A DNA stretch of 64,000 nucleotides, taken from Stenopsyche tienmushanensis (Eukaryota; Arthropoda; Insecta; Trichoptera; Stenopsychidae). The stretch spans positions 269,984 through 333,983 of the forward strand of contig WACJ01000331.1 of assembly GCA_008973525.1 (NCBI GenBank), read 5' to 3'. The notes beneath the pieces are model-generated. The model worked only from the letters and a program-made list of their open reading frames with translations, was not told the origin of the DNA and searched no databases. Of this stretch, positions 46,354 through 57,431 are shown in pieces. How positions within the stretch are numbered: position 1 is the stretch's first letter; each line of letters begins with the position of its first letter. The position numbers and the translations under genes are program-made.

Positions 46354-47231
46354 GTGATATATCGTGGAAATAATAATATCGGCGAGCGCTTTGTAGCCGA
46401 TTCAGCGCGAATATGCCGACGGACGCGGGCCGAAGCAACGAGAACGACAACCGACCCCGTGTTGGCGGGCAAGTGACGCCGAGCGTACGCGAGGGCGTCT
46501 CGGACGCCGTCGAAGCTTCTAGATGCGCGATCAGTTGTCTGATAAAAGCCGGGATTGCGTCGATATGTCGCGGAAATAATATTGTCGGCGGGCGCCTTGT
46601 AACCGTGCCGTCAATTTATGCTCAATCCAAGGAGCAATTGCTAATTTAGCGCGAATATGCCGGCGGACGCGGGCCGAGCAACAAGAACGGGAACCGATCA
46701 CTCGCTGGCGTGCTAGTGTCGCCGAGCGTGCGCGAGGGCGTCTCGGACGCCGTCGAAGCTTCTAGATGCACGATCAGTTATTTTGATAAAAGCCGGGATT
46801 GCGTCGATATATCGCGGAAATAATATTATCGGCGGGCGCCTTGTAACCGTGCCGTGAATTTATGCTTAAATCAGGGGAGCAATTGCCAATTTAGCGCGGA
46901 TATGCCGGCGGACGCGGACCGAGCAACAAGAACGGGAACCGATCACTCGCTGGCGTGCTAGTGTCGCCGAGCGTGCGCGAGGGCGTCTCGGACGCCGTCG
47001 AAGCTTCTAGATGCACGATCAGTTATTTTGATAAAAGCCGGGATTGCGTCGATATATCGCGGAAATAATATTATCGGCGGGCGCCTTGAAACCGTGCCGT
47101 GAATTTATGCTTAAATCAGGGGAGCAATTGCCAATTTAGCGCGGATATGCCGGCGGACGCGGACCGAAGCAGCGAGAACGAGAGCCGTTCTCGTGTTGGC
47201 GTGCAAGTGACGCCGAGCGTACGCGAAGGCG
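46354..47231. repeat. Tandem array, about 245-bp unit, roughly four copies
   Basis: The string CGATATATCGCGG (or variants) recurs at 46354, 46561, 46804 and 47050, and GGACGCCGTCG at 46503, 46745 and 46990, giving periods of 242-246 bp (207 for a shortened first unit). Each unit includes the small palindrome GGCGTCTCGGACGCC and GAAGCTTCTAG. The last unit is cut off at 47231, where the 3' end of R1-like element 1 joins. The GC-rich repeat could be an rDNA spacer-type repeat or a LINE-associated satellite; neither is proven. Confidence 0.85.
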
Positions 47232-50200
47232 GTAGGTAAGGGAAAAAAAGGGTGACGGGGGGGGGGGGGCACACCCACACCCGAGCATGTACCCATAGTC
47301 GAGAAAAAAACGACCGTATGACAGCCCGCACATCTGACTACACTGTATTAGTGTGAAAACTAATTTAACGTCCCCCATGGAGGACCGCTTCTACACCACC
47401 TGGTTGCCGAGCGCATTGCAAGGCGCGATACCAAAAATAAATAAAGGGGAATAAAAAGCAAAATTAGACGGGAAGGGAGGGGCAGCCACGCAGCCGCTTT
47501 ACGCCGTGTGAAGTGTGCTACGCAATAGGGGGTCCGGCTTTGGCGGAGGGCCGCGGCCGAACAAACGCTGTCTAGTGTATACGACCAAAGTCGCGTGAGT
47601 GTGCCGATTCTACATTTATACGCTATGTGTTGGTACTGATTCTACGTATTACCTCCGGGTTCTACCACGATGTCCCCTGGCGCGCGCTATCCCCCGGGAG
47701 CGCATTTAGCGCCAAAGCTAGCACAAAAAGTGTTGAAGGCGCTGAAGGCGCCAGGACGGACAACCAGATCTCTGTGCCCCACGGGCCCCTCACATGGCCC
47801 GCGAATACGTCGCAGTAGCGCCTCACGCTCGGCCCCCATGCCTTCGCAGGACCACAGAATGTGCTCTGCGTCCATGCTAGGTGCAGTGCATGGGCAATCC
47901 GAGCGATTTGCAAGCCTGAGCCCCAATAAATGGGCGCTGAAATGGCCATGACCTGAAACAAATTGGGAATTCCAGTGGTTGGGAGTAAACCACTTGTATC
48001 TAAGCCTACATGAAACAGAGGGAAAAAATTGAAACACAAATCTGCCTTTATTACAATTGGCCCATCTTTTTTGCCATGCATTCATCGCCGCCTCCATGGC
48101 CCATTTCTTAATATCCTCTTTAAACATCATTTCGGAGCGCTCGTCCTCCGTTAGTACCGATTCGCCCACTCTTATCTGTAGTTTCTTCCTCCATCTGTAG
48201 ATCGACGCCGTCACTTGCAGTTGAAGATCCATGGGGAGTACCCCCGCCAGCACCGGCAGGCTGGATGTAGCTGTCGTTCTGTATGCCCCGGTGAGTTTCA
48301 GTAAAGGGGCTCGCTGAGCCGAGAGCATCTTCTTCGTCGCCGCTGCCACGCCTCCAAGTCGGTGGGCCCAGGCCCCCGCACCGTAGGTGATGATGCTGAC
48401 ATATATGGCATGGTATGCAATCTTCATATTCTTCCCGGACAGGCCCCAGTCTGCTCCGCACATTCTTGACATCTTTCCGAATGTGTTGATGGCCTTTTCG
48501 GCTGCTGTCTCCACGTTTCTGGCGAAGGTGCCTCCTCGTCCGATGGTTACTCCAAGGTATGTAGCCTCATTGACAATTGGAATCCTGTGACCTCCCATGA
48601 TGATTTTTGGAGGTCTGGTGCCCGGATTTGTGCCCTTCTTTATGCAGAGTCCAGTCGACTTTCCCGGCGAGAACGCCAGTTTGTTTAGTTTGGTCCAGTT
48701 CTCCAGCAGTCCGACGGCGGTCTCCGCCTTGTTCTCGACCTCCTTTATTGACACTCCTTCGACCGTCATTGTTAGGTCGTCCGCATATGCAAATAGCTCA
48801 CATCCCATTGGTAGCTGTATCTCGAAGACATCGTCGAGCAGTATGTTCCACAGCAGCGGACCCAGCACTGACCCTTGTGGGCATCCCTTGGTGAGTCTCC
48901 TCTGGATGACTCTTCCTCCTGCTTGTGCTATGATTTCTCTTTCTGACAGATAACTTCTGATGAGCGCAACGATGTTCGGTTGCACTCCGCTTTTTTTGAG
49001 TTTGAGCAAGATCATGGGCCACCATGCATTGTCGAAGGCGCCCTGTACATCTAAGAAGATCGCGTATACATATTTCTTTCTGCTGGTTTCCGCTATGTTC
49101 ATCACGGCGTTTATGGCGTCTACCGTGGATCGTCCTGGTCTGAATCCGAATTGTCTCTCAGATAGAGGGTTTGTTCCCTCGAATACGAGGTTCATTCTGC
49201 TCGCAATGATCTTCTCTAGGACCTTCCCTAGAATGGGCAGTAATACGATGATGCGATATGCTTTTGGATCGCACGGCGGTTTATTGGAGTTCAGCTTTGG
49301 CAGCATTACTGCTAGTCCCGTTTTCCAGCATTTCGGGAATATACCCCGCTTGAAGCACTCTCGGTATATTGTGCACAGGTCCACGTCGAATGCTCTGTAC
49401 CCCCTCTTGATTATCCTCCCATCCAGTCTGTCCGGGCCAGGGGTCTTCTTCGGATTCAGGAACTTTATGCAGTCCTCTATCTCTTCTCCGTCTGGTGGGT
49501 CCGCGTCCGGTCCTTTGTGCATCGAGTCGTCCTCTCCTCTTATGAGACTGTGGATCGGCAGGTCATCTTCCGTTCGGTCATGTGGCAGCAGGATTTCGAT
49601 GAGCAGATTCACCGATTGTATTATTGATGTGGCAGTTTCTCCCGTGTTTGGATCTCTGATTCCGGAGCTGACTTTCTTTCTTCCCATCGAGATGGCTTTG
49701 TATGCCGGTCCCCATGGGCCGGTTTTGCTCTGCTCCGTGACAAACTCCCTCCATGTGCGCGCTTTGGCTGCGCCGATGTTTTTCCTGTATTCAGACCCTA
49801 GGCAAGCTTTTTCAAGCCTTAGCTGCACTTCATTCCAGGAGCTTGCCTTTTTGGCTTCCTGCCATTTTCTTCTGGCTCTTCTGACCAGCGATCTTTGCAG
49901 GGATAGTTCCTTGCTCCACCATGGTGGCTGTCTTGTCTTCGCATCCTTGGCTCGTCCTATTCCTTCTTCTGCTGCTTCGATGATTGCGGCGTTTAGTCTC
50001 TCGGCCGCTCTCCCCGGGCCCTCGTTCCTGCATATCTCCAGGTAGTCCAGATCGCTCATTTTTGCTGAGATCGGCTCGTCTAGCTCTTCTATGTTATTGC
50101 GCGACTTGAATCTTCTTGGTATAGCCGTTTTGTTGTCTTCTCCCATGTTGTCCGATGCGTTGATTTGGAATGTGATCAGGTTGTGGTCCGAGCTCACAGC

Positions 50201-50905
50201 ATTCTCCGTCACCTTCCAGCCTGCAATGCTATCCGCGATCTGGCGGCTGGCCAGCGTGATGTCGATGTGGCTGGATCCTCTAGAGCCAGCGAAAGTGGGC
50301 GGGCTGTTCGAATCGTTAATGACCGTTAGGCCTCTGCCGAGAATGAACTCTTCGACCGCTTTGTTCCTGCGGTTCCTTTTTCCACATCTGATCCGTTTGA
50401 TGGGGGGACCCCATAGCGTTAACGTAGCGTTTGCATCCACTCCCAGGATTATTCTGTCGCTTTGGCTAGATTCCAAGAGTATCAGTGCATTCTTGAGGTT
50501 CTCGATTATGGCGTCCGGCTCCTCCGAGTACTGGAAGTAGGCGGTTATCACGTGTATGGATTTTGATCCAATGCTTACTTCGGCGCAGACGTGGTTTTTT
50601 CCTGACATCTGTTCCAGCATCATGATCTCGAGGTTTTTGTTGTACACTATTATGGCAGCTCCAGGGCACTCGTCCGCCATGACCACTCTTACTCCCGCTC
50701 CCAGGCTGGGTATGATTCCTCTGATGACCGGTGGTTCCTGTGCCAGAACTATGTCTAGTTTCATCTCGGTGGCAGTTTGGTGCAGCTCGCCCACTACCGC
50801 GCTCGATCTATGCAGGTTGATCTGTCCAATTCTTATCGCCGGTGCTCTGCGTCCTCGTCCGATTCTTCCTCCCCTTCTTCTGGTCCCGGGAGGGACGCTC
50901 GCCGT
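47232..50905 (-). mobile_element. R1-clade LINE, element 1, 5'-truncated
   Basis: The element lacks ORF1 and begins close to the start of ORF2 (about 50905). It has a 3' UTR of about 440 bp that ends T-run, then CCCTTACCTAC on the minus strand (47232-47244). The 3' UTR is clearly related to that of element 2 (shared GAGCATGTACCC and CAGCCCGCACATCT). The left neighbour is the 245-bp tandem array and the right neighbour is a 100-bp fragment of another R1-type ORF2. Confidence 0.8.
47687..50794 (-). CDS. R1-clade ORF2: endonuclease/reverse transcriptase, open
   Basis: A continuous frame of about 1,035 residues encodes the retrotransposition enzyme. It nicks target DNA and copies the element RNA from the nick in the nucleus. 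The N-terminal APE-type endonuclease (residues about 1-210) has V-L-A-Q-E-P-P, G-V-D-A-N-A (about 120), S-S-H-I-D-I-T-L-A-S and S-D-H-N-L-I (about 200). The RT has K-T-P-G-P-D-R-L-D-G, F-G-F-R-P-G-R-S-T-V-D-A, F-L-D-V-Q-G-A-F-D-N-A-W-W, G-C-P-Q-G-S-V-L-G-P (about 635) and the catalytic Y-A-D-D (about 669). The C-terminus has the CCHC-like C-P-C...H-I-L-W-S-C. The frame stays open upstream of the first ATG to about 50905. It stops at A-P-G-G, about 30 residues earlier than element 2. It is the best preserved gene in the window. Confidence 0.9.
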   Translation of the reverse strand: MGELHQTATEMKLDIVLAQEPPVIRGIIPSLGAGVRVVMADECPGAAIIVYNKNLEIMMLEQMSGKNHVCAEVSIGSKSIHVITAYFQYSEEPDAIIENLKNALILLESSQSDRIILGVDANATLTLWGPPIKRIRCGKRNRRNKAVEEFILGRGLTVINDSNSPPTFAGSRGSSHIDITLASRQIADSIAGWKVTENAVSSDHNLITFQINASDNMGEDNKTAIPRRFKSRNNIEELDEPISAKMSDLDYLEICRNEGPGRAAERLNAAIIEAAEEGIGRAKDAKTRQPPWWSKELSLQRSLVRRARRKWQEAKKASSWNEVQLRLEKACLGSEYRKNIGAAKARTWREFVTEQSKTGPWGPAYKAISMGRKKVSSGIRDPNTGETATSIIQSVNLLIEILLPHDRTEDDLPIHSLIRGEDDSMHKGPDADPPDGEEIEDCIKFLNPKKTPGPDRLDGRIIKRGYRAFDVDLCTIYRECFKRGIFPKCWKTGLAVMLPKLNSNKPPCDPKAYRIIVLLPILGKVLEKIIASRMNLVFEGTNPLSERQFGFRPGRSTVDAINAVMNIAETSRKKYVYAIFLDVQGAFDNAWWPMILLKLKKSGVQPNIVALIRSYLSEREIIAQAGGRVIQRRLTKGCPQGSVLGPLLWNILLDDVFEIQLPMGCELFAYADDLTMTVEGVSIKEVENKAETAVGLLENWTKLNKLAFSPGKSTGLCIKKGTNPGTRPPKIIMGGHRIPIVNEATYLGVTIGRGGTFARNVETAAEKAINTFGKMSRMCGADWGLSGKNMKIAYHAIYVSIITYGAGAWAHRLGGVAAATKKMLSAQRAPLLKLTGAYRTTATSSLPVLAGVLPMDLQLQVTASIYRWRKKLQIRVGESVLTEDERSEMMFKEDIKKWAMEAAMNAWQKRWANCNKGRFVFQFFPSVSCRLRYKWFTPNHWNSQFVSGHGHFSAHLLGLRLANRSDCPCTAPSMDAEHILWSCEGMGAEREALLRRIRGPCEGPVGHRDLVVRPGAFSAFNTFCASFGAKCAPGG

Positions 50906-51023
50906 GGCTGCTGTTTCTAAGGAGGACTCTGTACGCCCTGGTCAGCTGGATCAGCGGCAGTCTCTGTGCTGCGTTCATTTTCTTAATCGATGTCTTTTTG
51001 TGACCGGCGCGACCTAGTCTGTC
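50905..51023 (-). pseudogene. Short fragment of another R1-clade ORF2
   Basis: The minus-strand reading Y-D-R-L-G-R-A-G-H then M-N-A-A-Q-R-L-P-L-I-Q-L-T-R-A-Y-R corresponds to the post-RT block H-R-L-G-R-A-G-H...S-G-Q-R-S-P-L-L-Q-M-T-K-A-Y-R of element 2, but is clearly from a different copy. It is sandwiched between the truncated 5' end of element 1 and the 3' end of element 2. Confidence 0.75.
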
Positions 51024-51354
51024 GTAGGTAAGGGAAAAAAAAAAAAAAATTGGGGGACGGGGGGGCCCACCCTCACCCGAGCATGCACCCAAGGCCGACC
51101 TATGTTCGGCCTCATTGCAGCCCGCACATCTAACGAGCAATAAATGCTGAAAAGCTACTTGTCCCCCTGAGAGGACCACTTTCGCTCCACCTGGTGGCTG
51201 AGCATTTCTACGACAGTTTCTTGCGAGATAAGGGGGCAAATGCAAGCATATCTTGCATATGCCTGGGTAAGGGGAAGGTCGCGGCTGCGTCACAAACAAT
51301 GATTCATCGTGTTAGAGTCCGGTGGCGCCCTCCAGCCCCCACCGGAGACGCATA

Positions 51355-54300
51355 TTATTGTGCGCGCGACGGTAGTGAATCTGACTCCTCAGTAACATGA
51401 TCCACGCCTGCAATTGCCCCATCAGCAATTGAGCTGGTTGGTTCACCGGCTACCACGCCAGTCCCTGGAGTGTTCCAGTTTTTGGCGTAGTAGCCGTCAG
51501 GACCGCATTTCTCACCGTAACTGTCGCAGAATTTCGTAAAAGCGCTAAACGCACCGGGACGAGCCACCAGATCTCTGTGTCCCACGGGCCCCTCGCAGGG
51601 TCCGCGGACACAACGCAAAAGTGCCTCTCGCTCGGCCCCCATGCCTTCGCATGTCCAGAGGATATGCTCCACGGACATGCTAGGTGCCATGCATGGGCAC
51701 TCCGAGCGGTCGGCCAGCTTCAGCCTCATCAAATGAGCGCTGAAGTGGCCATGCCCGGTCAGGAACTGTGACGTCCAATGACCGGGCCAAATGTATCTGG
51801 CTTTGAGCCTCTGCTCAACTGAGCCGAAAAATTGTGCCAGATGGCGACCTGTACAGCAGCTCTCCCATCTCCGCTGCCATTCCTCTATGGCAGCGTTCCG
51901 TGCCCACTTTCGCAGATCGTCTCCGAACTCGATGTCCAGCTCTCTGCACTTTTCTGGGCTCATTCCCTCCGCACCCACACTAAACGGGAGCCCCCTCCTC
52001 CAGCGGTACATGGCGGCTGTCACCTGCACCTGCAAGTCCATCGGGAGTACCCCGGGACGGGCAGACTGTCAGTGGAGACCGTTCTGTAGGCTTTCGTCAT
52101 CTGCAGCAGCGGCGAGCGCTGCCCAGAGTTCAGCATACGATTAGCGGTCAGCCTGTGACCGGCACGTCCCAATCGATGTGCCCAGGCGCCGGCCCCGTAT
52201 GTGACTATACTGACGAAAATAGCCTGATACGCAATGCGCATGTTTCTTCCACCGATGCCCCAGTCCGCCCCGCCCAGCCGGTTCATCTTGGTGAACACCA
52301 GCCCGGCCTTTTCAGACGCGGTTGTGATGTTTCGCCCAAAATTTCCTCCCTTCTGGATCGTGACTCCCAGGTACGTGACCTCCCGCTGGAAGGGGATACG
52401 CTCACCGTCCAGGAATAGGCGTGGCAGGGCCCGCCTGTCGCCGATGGCTCCCTTGAGCATGAGCGCTGTGGACTTGCCGGGAGCGAAGGCGAGCTTATTG
52501 AGGGCGCTCCACTCCACGAGGAGCTTGCACGCCCCGTGAGCCCTCTCCTCGGTATCCCGGATAGAGTCCCCACACACAGTCATCGTGAGGTCATCCGCGT
52601 ATGCAAAGAGCTGGCAACCCGAGGGCAACTCCAGCTCGAAGACATCGTCCAAGAGGACGTTCCACAAGAGTGGACCCAGAACCGACCCTTGCGGGCAGCC
52701 CTTCGTGAGATCTCTGAAGATCGGCTCCCCCCAGCCTGTGCAATCACTCTACGGTTAGAGAGGTAGCTCTCTATGAGGCCGACGATGTTCTTGTGTGCTC
52801 CGCTGTTGCGGAGTTTCTTGATTATCATCGGCCACCACGCGTTGTCGAAGGCCCCCTGGAAGTCCAGGAAGACGGCGACGACGTATTTGCTCTTACTCCC
52901 CTCCGCGACGCTCATGACGCTATCTATCGCGTCCACCGTGGATCGGCCGGGCCTGAAGCCGAACTGTCTGTCCGAGAGCGGTTTAATGCCCTCGTAGACC
53001 AGGTTCAGTCGGCTGGCGATGATTTTTTCGAAAATCTTGCCCAGAATGGGCAAGAGAACGATTATTCGATACGCCTTGGGATCGCACGGTGGCTTATTCG
53101 ATTTGGCTTTGGGGAGAGCAACCGCCAATCCGACCTTCCAACAGTCCGGGAAAACCCCGGTGCGGAGGCACTCACTGTACACGTGACAGAGGTCAATGTC
53201 TATTTTTCCGTATGCTCTCTTAACAATACGGCCATCGACCCTGTCAGGGCCAGGAGTCTTGCGCGGATTCAGGAATTTCACGATTTCCTCTACCTCCTCC
53301 GGATCGGGGGAGGCAGCATCCAGGGCTTCGTAGGGGGTCGCAACGTCTCTTCTAATGAGCGCATGCACAGGCAGATCCTCCTCCGGCAGGTCATGCGGGA
53401 GGAGAGCCTCAAGAAGGAACCTCATTGATCGCAGTGATGCCACTTCTGGGATCTTTGATCCCCGCGCCCACCCTTCGTGTGCCCATGGAGATGGCCTTAT
53501 AGGCAGGGCCCCAGGGGCCGCTTTTGCCCTGGTCGGTGACAAACGCCCGCCAAGTGGAACGTTTCGCGTCTTCCACGCTCCTTCTATAGGCAGCCGCTAG
53601 ACTGGCTCTGACCTTTCTGAGGTGTTCTACCTCGGCCGGTCTGTTCTTCCTGGCCTCCTGCCAGTTTCGCCTTGCCCTACGAAGGAGGGCTCTCTGAAGC
53701 GAGAGATTCGCGTTCCACCATGGCGGTTGCGCCGTCCTGGCTTCGGCCGCTCGGCCGAGACCCTCCTCCGCCGCATTCACCACGGCAGCATTTAGTGCTT
53801 CAGCAGCGCTGTTTGCACCCAGCGTCTCGCAGATCCTGACGCAGTCTGTCGTCTCCATCCTTCTCGCCAGGGGCTCATCCAGCTCCTCGAGCCCTCTCCT
53901 TGACCGGAAACGCCTGGGGAGCGCCGGGGCAAAGCCCTCGGCTCTCCTCCTATCTCTGTGGGGCCGGAGCGTGAAGGTGATGAGGTTATGGTCAGAGCTG
54001 ACCGCATTCTCCCTCACCCTCCACTCCGTCAGGCGCCCCTCCATACACCGACTGGCGAGGGTGACGTCTATGTGGCTTGTGCCGCGTGCACCAACGAAAG
54101 TGGGCGGGCTGTTAGGATCGTTTATCACGATCAAGCCCCGACTTGTGATGAACTCCTCCACCGCTGCGTTGCGCCTGCTGCTTTTGGCGCACCTCGGCCC
54201 GTCGAAAGGCGGGCCCCACATGGTCGATTTGGCATTCGCATCTGCGCATACAATGAATTTGGAGCGACCTTCCGCCTCCAGAGCGTCCATAGCCAACCTG

Positions 54301-54704
54301 AGGCTGGCTATCATCTCGTCGGGCTCATCGGCAAACTGGAAGTAGCAGGAGAACAGGTAGATCGATTCTTCTCCCCGCCTGATCTCTGCACACACCATGT
54401 CGCCGCCCGAGTATTGCTCGAGGAGCATTACATCAACGCCGCTGTTGAAAATGACAACAGCGGCCCCCGGCTTCGGTCCCACCCAGACCACCCGCGCGCC
54501 TCTCCCCAGACCGAGAAAAGACCCACGGATGGCTAGCGGTTCCTGGACCAGGACGACGTCCAACCTCAGCTCAGCTGCCATTTTGTGCAGCTCCGATGCC
54601 ACCGTCATCGACCGATGCATGTTCAGCTGCCCCAACCTCAGTAGGGGGGGGGGGGCGCGCCTTTTCCGCGCAGCAACTTTGCAAGCGGGGGAGGACTCAT
54701 CCAT
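51355..54704 (-). pseudogene. R1-clade ORF2 of element 2, three frameshifts
   Basis: The endonuclease frame (54704-53409) has L-G-Q-L-N-M-H-R-S, V-L-V-Q-E-P, V-C-A-D-A-N-A-K-S, T-S-H-I-D-V-T-L-A-S and S-D-H-N-L-I-T-F. A frame change near 53440 leads to the RT palm (53542-52580 frame) with K-T-P-G-P-D-R-V-D-G, F-G-F-R-P-G-R-S-T-V-D-A-I and F-L-D-F-Q-G-A-F-D-N-A-W-W. A second change at the six-base C-run 52727-52732 (G-run in the gene) leads to the frame with W-N-V-L-L-D-D-V-F and Y-A-D-D. A third, near 52050, leads to the C-terminal region (52041-51355) with C-P-C-M...V-E-H-I-L-W-T-C. All domains are present, so this copy died recently or is affected by homopolymer sequence errors. Confidence 0.9.
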
Positions 54705-56419
54705 AGTCGATTCTGCCGAGGTCCCTCTTCACATTGGCCCTGTAAACAGGGCACTCCCAGGATCCCGTCTCGTGGGACGCGTCTTTCCCCATTCTCTTGC
54801 AGGTGGCGCAAGCCGCCTGCTCGGGGGTCGCCTCGCAGTCCCTCTGCTCGTGTCCCTCTACTCCGCATATTCTGCAGATCGGCTTCTCCGATCTGCAGGT
54901 GCTGCGGCTGTGCCCGTACTGGTGGCACTTGTAGCACCTCGAGTCCGGGATAAAGTCCCGGACCCGACAGAGTGCCCAGTCCACATACACGGCCTTCCGG
55001 GCAATAAGCAGATGCCTCGCCTCGGGGGGGACGCTGACAATCAGCGTCCCCCTGTCCCTCCCTTCCGGGAAGCGAAGGGACCTGATTGAGGATCCGCGCA
55101 GGAAGTTGCTCCTGGTGAGCCTCGCCTTGCCCTTCAAGGCTGCGTCGTAGATCTCCCCAAGGAGCTCCGCCCCCTGCATCTTGGGCACCCCCGAGATGAC
55201 TAGACGGGGGAGGGGCGCGGTGATCACCTCGGCCCTGAGGCCCGCCTCCGCTATTTTGGCGCTGCCTGCCAGCGCTATTGCCTCCTCTCGGGTCCGGGGG
55301 CACACTATGACGCCCGCACCCCTAGTGGGATGCATTTGCATCACCGCTACCCCCTCCTTTGAGGGCTTGTAGGCTTTTCTGAGCTTGTTGAGGGATTGTT
55401 CTGATCCCTCCCCGGGAGTTGGCTCCTTGGGCCTTATAAGCACCGTTGGGGCCGGCTGTTTCAGGGCCCACCCCTGCGGGATTCCCGCTCTTGGCAGATG
55501 CTTCGACAGCAGAGGAGGGAATTCCTCCTGCCTGAAGAGGGACCACTGTCCCGGGGCCGCGCCCCCCCCCCGGTGCGCCCCGAGGGCCACCCGCGGGGGC
55601 AGCGGTGCCCATTCCTCTCTGGTAGCCTTCCAGCTCAGCCGTGAGCTGGAGATTCTTGTTCAGCAACCTCAGATTCTCCATCCTGAGGCTCTGGGCCGTA
55701 TCCTTGCATTTTTCCACCAGCACGAGGAGTTTCAGGGATAGCTCCCTGTTCAGCCTCGCACTGGAGTCCATTATAAGTCGGCTGGCGGTCTCATACAGGC
55801 TCGAGATCGCGTCCACCTCCCCCTCCGCGACCCCGACCCCTGCCGCATCTGTACCAGCAGCAACCACCTCGGCTACAGCTGGCCCGTTTCCGCTGTCCAC
55901 CGCCTGCGGATCGCATGCGGGGGACTGCACCGTCTCGGGCTCGGAGGAGATGAGCTCGACCAGCTCCCTCCTCTCCTCCTCCGAGATGGCGTTTGATTTC
56001 GCCGAGGCCGTCGAAGGGCCCACCTGTGGGTCCTTGACGGCAATCGTCTGCGACGCCGGCGGGTTCGCCTTTGTCTTTGACGCGTTGGCAAGCTGGGCTG
56101 CTGCGGGGGCTCTCGCTCTTGTTTTCTTAACCGCCACAGCGTCCGAGGCCGAAGCCTCGGGGGCGGGGGTCTCCCCAGCGGATGGCTGGGTGACGGCGGC
56201 CGCAGCCCTGGTCCTGCTCCTCTTTGCCTTCTCCTTTTCAGGAGACGCAGATCGCCTTGCTAGCGCCTTATTTACTTTGGCCGTTTTGGCCGGGGCTGGT
56301 GCCGGTTTTTTACTCCCCTTCAGAAAATCTGTGGGGGGTGGCGCAGTTTCGGCCTGCGAGCCGGATGCGGCGCCCGGATCCATATCCGCAGGGATATTTT
56401 CCGATTCCCCGCTCGACAT
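54697..56419 (-). pseudogene. R1-clade ORF1 (gag-like, three zinc knuckles), one frameshift
   Basis: ORF1 binds element RNA to form the ribonucleoprotein. The first frame starts at the ATG at 56419 (M-S-S-G-E-S-E-N-I), is rich in Ala, Pro, Lys and Arg, and includes a coiled stretch near 55690 (L-R-M-E-N-L-R-L-L-N-K-N-L-Q-L). A frame change at the ten-base C-run 55562-55571 leads to the second frame, with a conserved central domain and three zinc knuckles, C-Y-K-C-H-Q-Y-G-H, C-R-I-C-G-V-E-G-H and C-A-T-C-K-R-M-G (about 54920-54775). The stop TGA overlaps the ORF2 start in ATGGATGA (54704-54697), a layout that allows reinitiation of translation. Confidence 0.85.
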
Positions 56420-56469
56420 TTTGGGGTTTTGTGCCCCTGCTTTTATTAGGCGTAATTCGGATGACGCTC

Positions 56470-56850
56470 AGTCGCCCCAGCCAATTCTTGGAATTGCTAG
56501 GTGGGCGGCTCCAATTTGCACGCCGATGGAAAAAACCCAAGCGCAAGTGATAACGGTCGGCGAGGGGGCGGTCCCTCGCTCTGATTGGTCCGTCGGTGAA
56601 AGTTCGGGCGATAACGAGCTGGTCAATGATGACTCACCCGGTTCCACCCGAATTCCCGGAACTCAAACGATGCGTCACCGTTGTGCACGCCAATGGAAAA
56701 AACCAAGCGTAATTGATAACGGTCGGCGAGGGGGCGGTCCCTCGCTCTGATTGGTCCGTCGGTGAAAGATAACGAGTTGGTCGATGATGACTCACCCGAT
56801 TTCACCCGAATTCCCGGAACACAAATGATGCGTCACCGCTCTCGCCTATA
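56470..56850 (-). promoter_or_regulatory. 167-bp tandem repeats in the 5' UTR of element 2
   Basis: The segment from 56517 is repeated from 56684 (167-bp period) with the shared string CGGTCGGCGAGGGGGCGGTC, and a partial third unit follows. Such 5' UTR repeats act as internal promoters in many LINEs. That function is inferred here only from location. Confidence 0.55.
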
Positions 56851-56854
56851 TGGG

Positions 56855-57431
56855 GCGTGTTATTCTCCTTTATGACGCGCTAAAAAAGCTGTTATTGCAA
56901 AAGAAAAAACAGACAAACAGAAAAAAAAATAGCGAGGATATGCTGGGCTGTACCCGGGTAAGATCTCGTGGGAGGCCGAGCAACGCAGCCGACGCGGGAG
57001 ACGCGTCTTGGCTTCCCGCCGTCAGAGTGACAGGCGGGAGTTTTTTGAGGTATCTGGCCCTTCTCAAGATCGGTCCAGGATAGGACAGCGATTTAAAAAA
57101 TGTCCAGTTAACTGGTGAAGGGATAGCACTAACCTTTTGGCCGGTGATGATCCCTGCTTTCTCTCCTTGGGCGCGTGGATCGCGCTCGGTCCGCAGGAGA
57201 CAACACAAAACGTGGAATTCACAGAAAACCGCACTGGGCATAAAAATGTCAACAGCTATCACGGAAATCACATAAAAAATAGAGCAATTCGTTTGCAATT
57301 GTTTTAAAACTGAAACGGAACTCCAAAAAATCGTTACAACACAAGCACAATGGCGCGTAAACAAAGATGACGTCACCGCACGGAGCGCACTAATGAGCAC
57401 GACCGCACTCGACGAGTGCTGCCGCGCGACT
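56855..57431 (-). other. Distal 5' UTR of element 2, unassigned
   Basis: No conserved coding motif. The 176-residue minus-strand frame (57400-56870) is not recognised and ends in a run of aromatic residues from a poly-T/A tract, so I do not call it a gene. A 15-bp palindrome GCACTCGACGAGTGC (57405-57419) sits just before the 28S similarity and could be element or rDNA sequence. Confidence 0.4.

Larger units (their letters stand above)
51024..57431 (-). mobile_element. R1-clade LINE, element 2, near full length (about 6.4 kb)
   Basis: It contains, in minus-strand order, a 5' UTR of about 1 kb with tandem repeats, ORF1, ORF2 overlapping ORF1 by 8 nt, and a 3' UTR of about 320 bp ending in a T-run followed by CCCTTACCTAC. 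The 13-mer GTAGGTAAGGGAA is found at its 3' edge (51024-51036) and directly beyond its inferred 5' edge (57432-57444), where 28S-like sequence starts. This is compatible with a target duplication or a shared tag. Confidence 0.75.

Noticed and set aside
46354..47231. CRISPR-like array
   Set aside because: The units are 245 bp direct repeats without short repeat-spacer structure, and the sequence is eukaryotic.
48960..50045. 361-residue plus-strand open frame
   Set aside because: It lies antisense to the ORF2 of R1-like element 1, whose minus-strand frame has all expected motifs.
51024..51036. Telomeric-type repeat as the target of the R1-clade elements
   Set aside because: GTAGGTAAGGG is not a TTAGG array; there is only one unit, and the same 13 bases are in 28S.
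55641..56750. 369-residue plus-strand open frame
   Set aside because: Antisense of the Ala/Pro-rich ORF1 of element 2; composition explains the absence of stops.
56870..57400. 176-residue minus-strand frame upstream of ORF1 of element 2
   Set aside because: No recognised motif, ends in a homopolymer-derived aromatic run, and lies in the 5' UTR.
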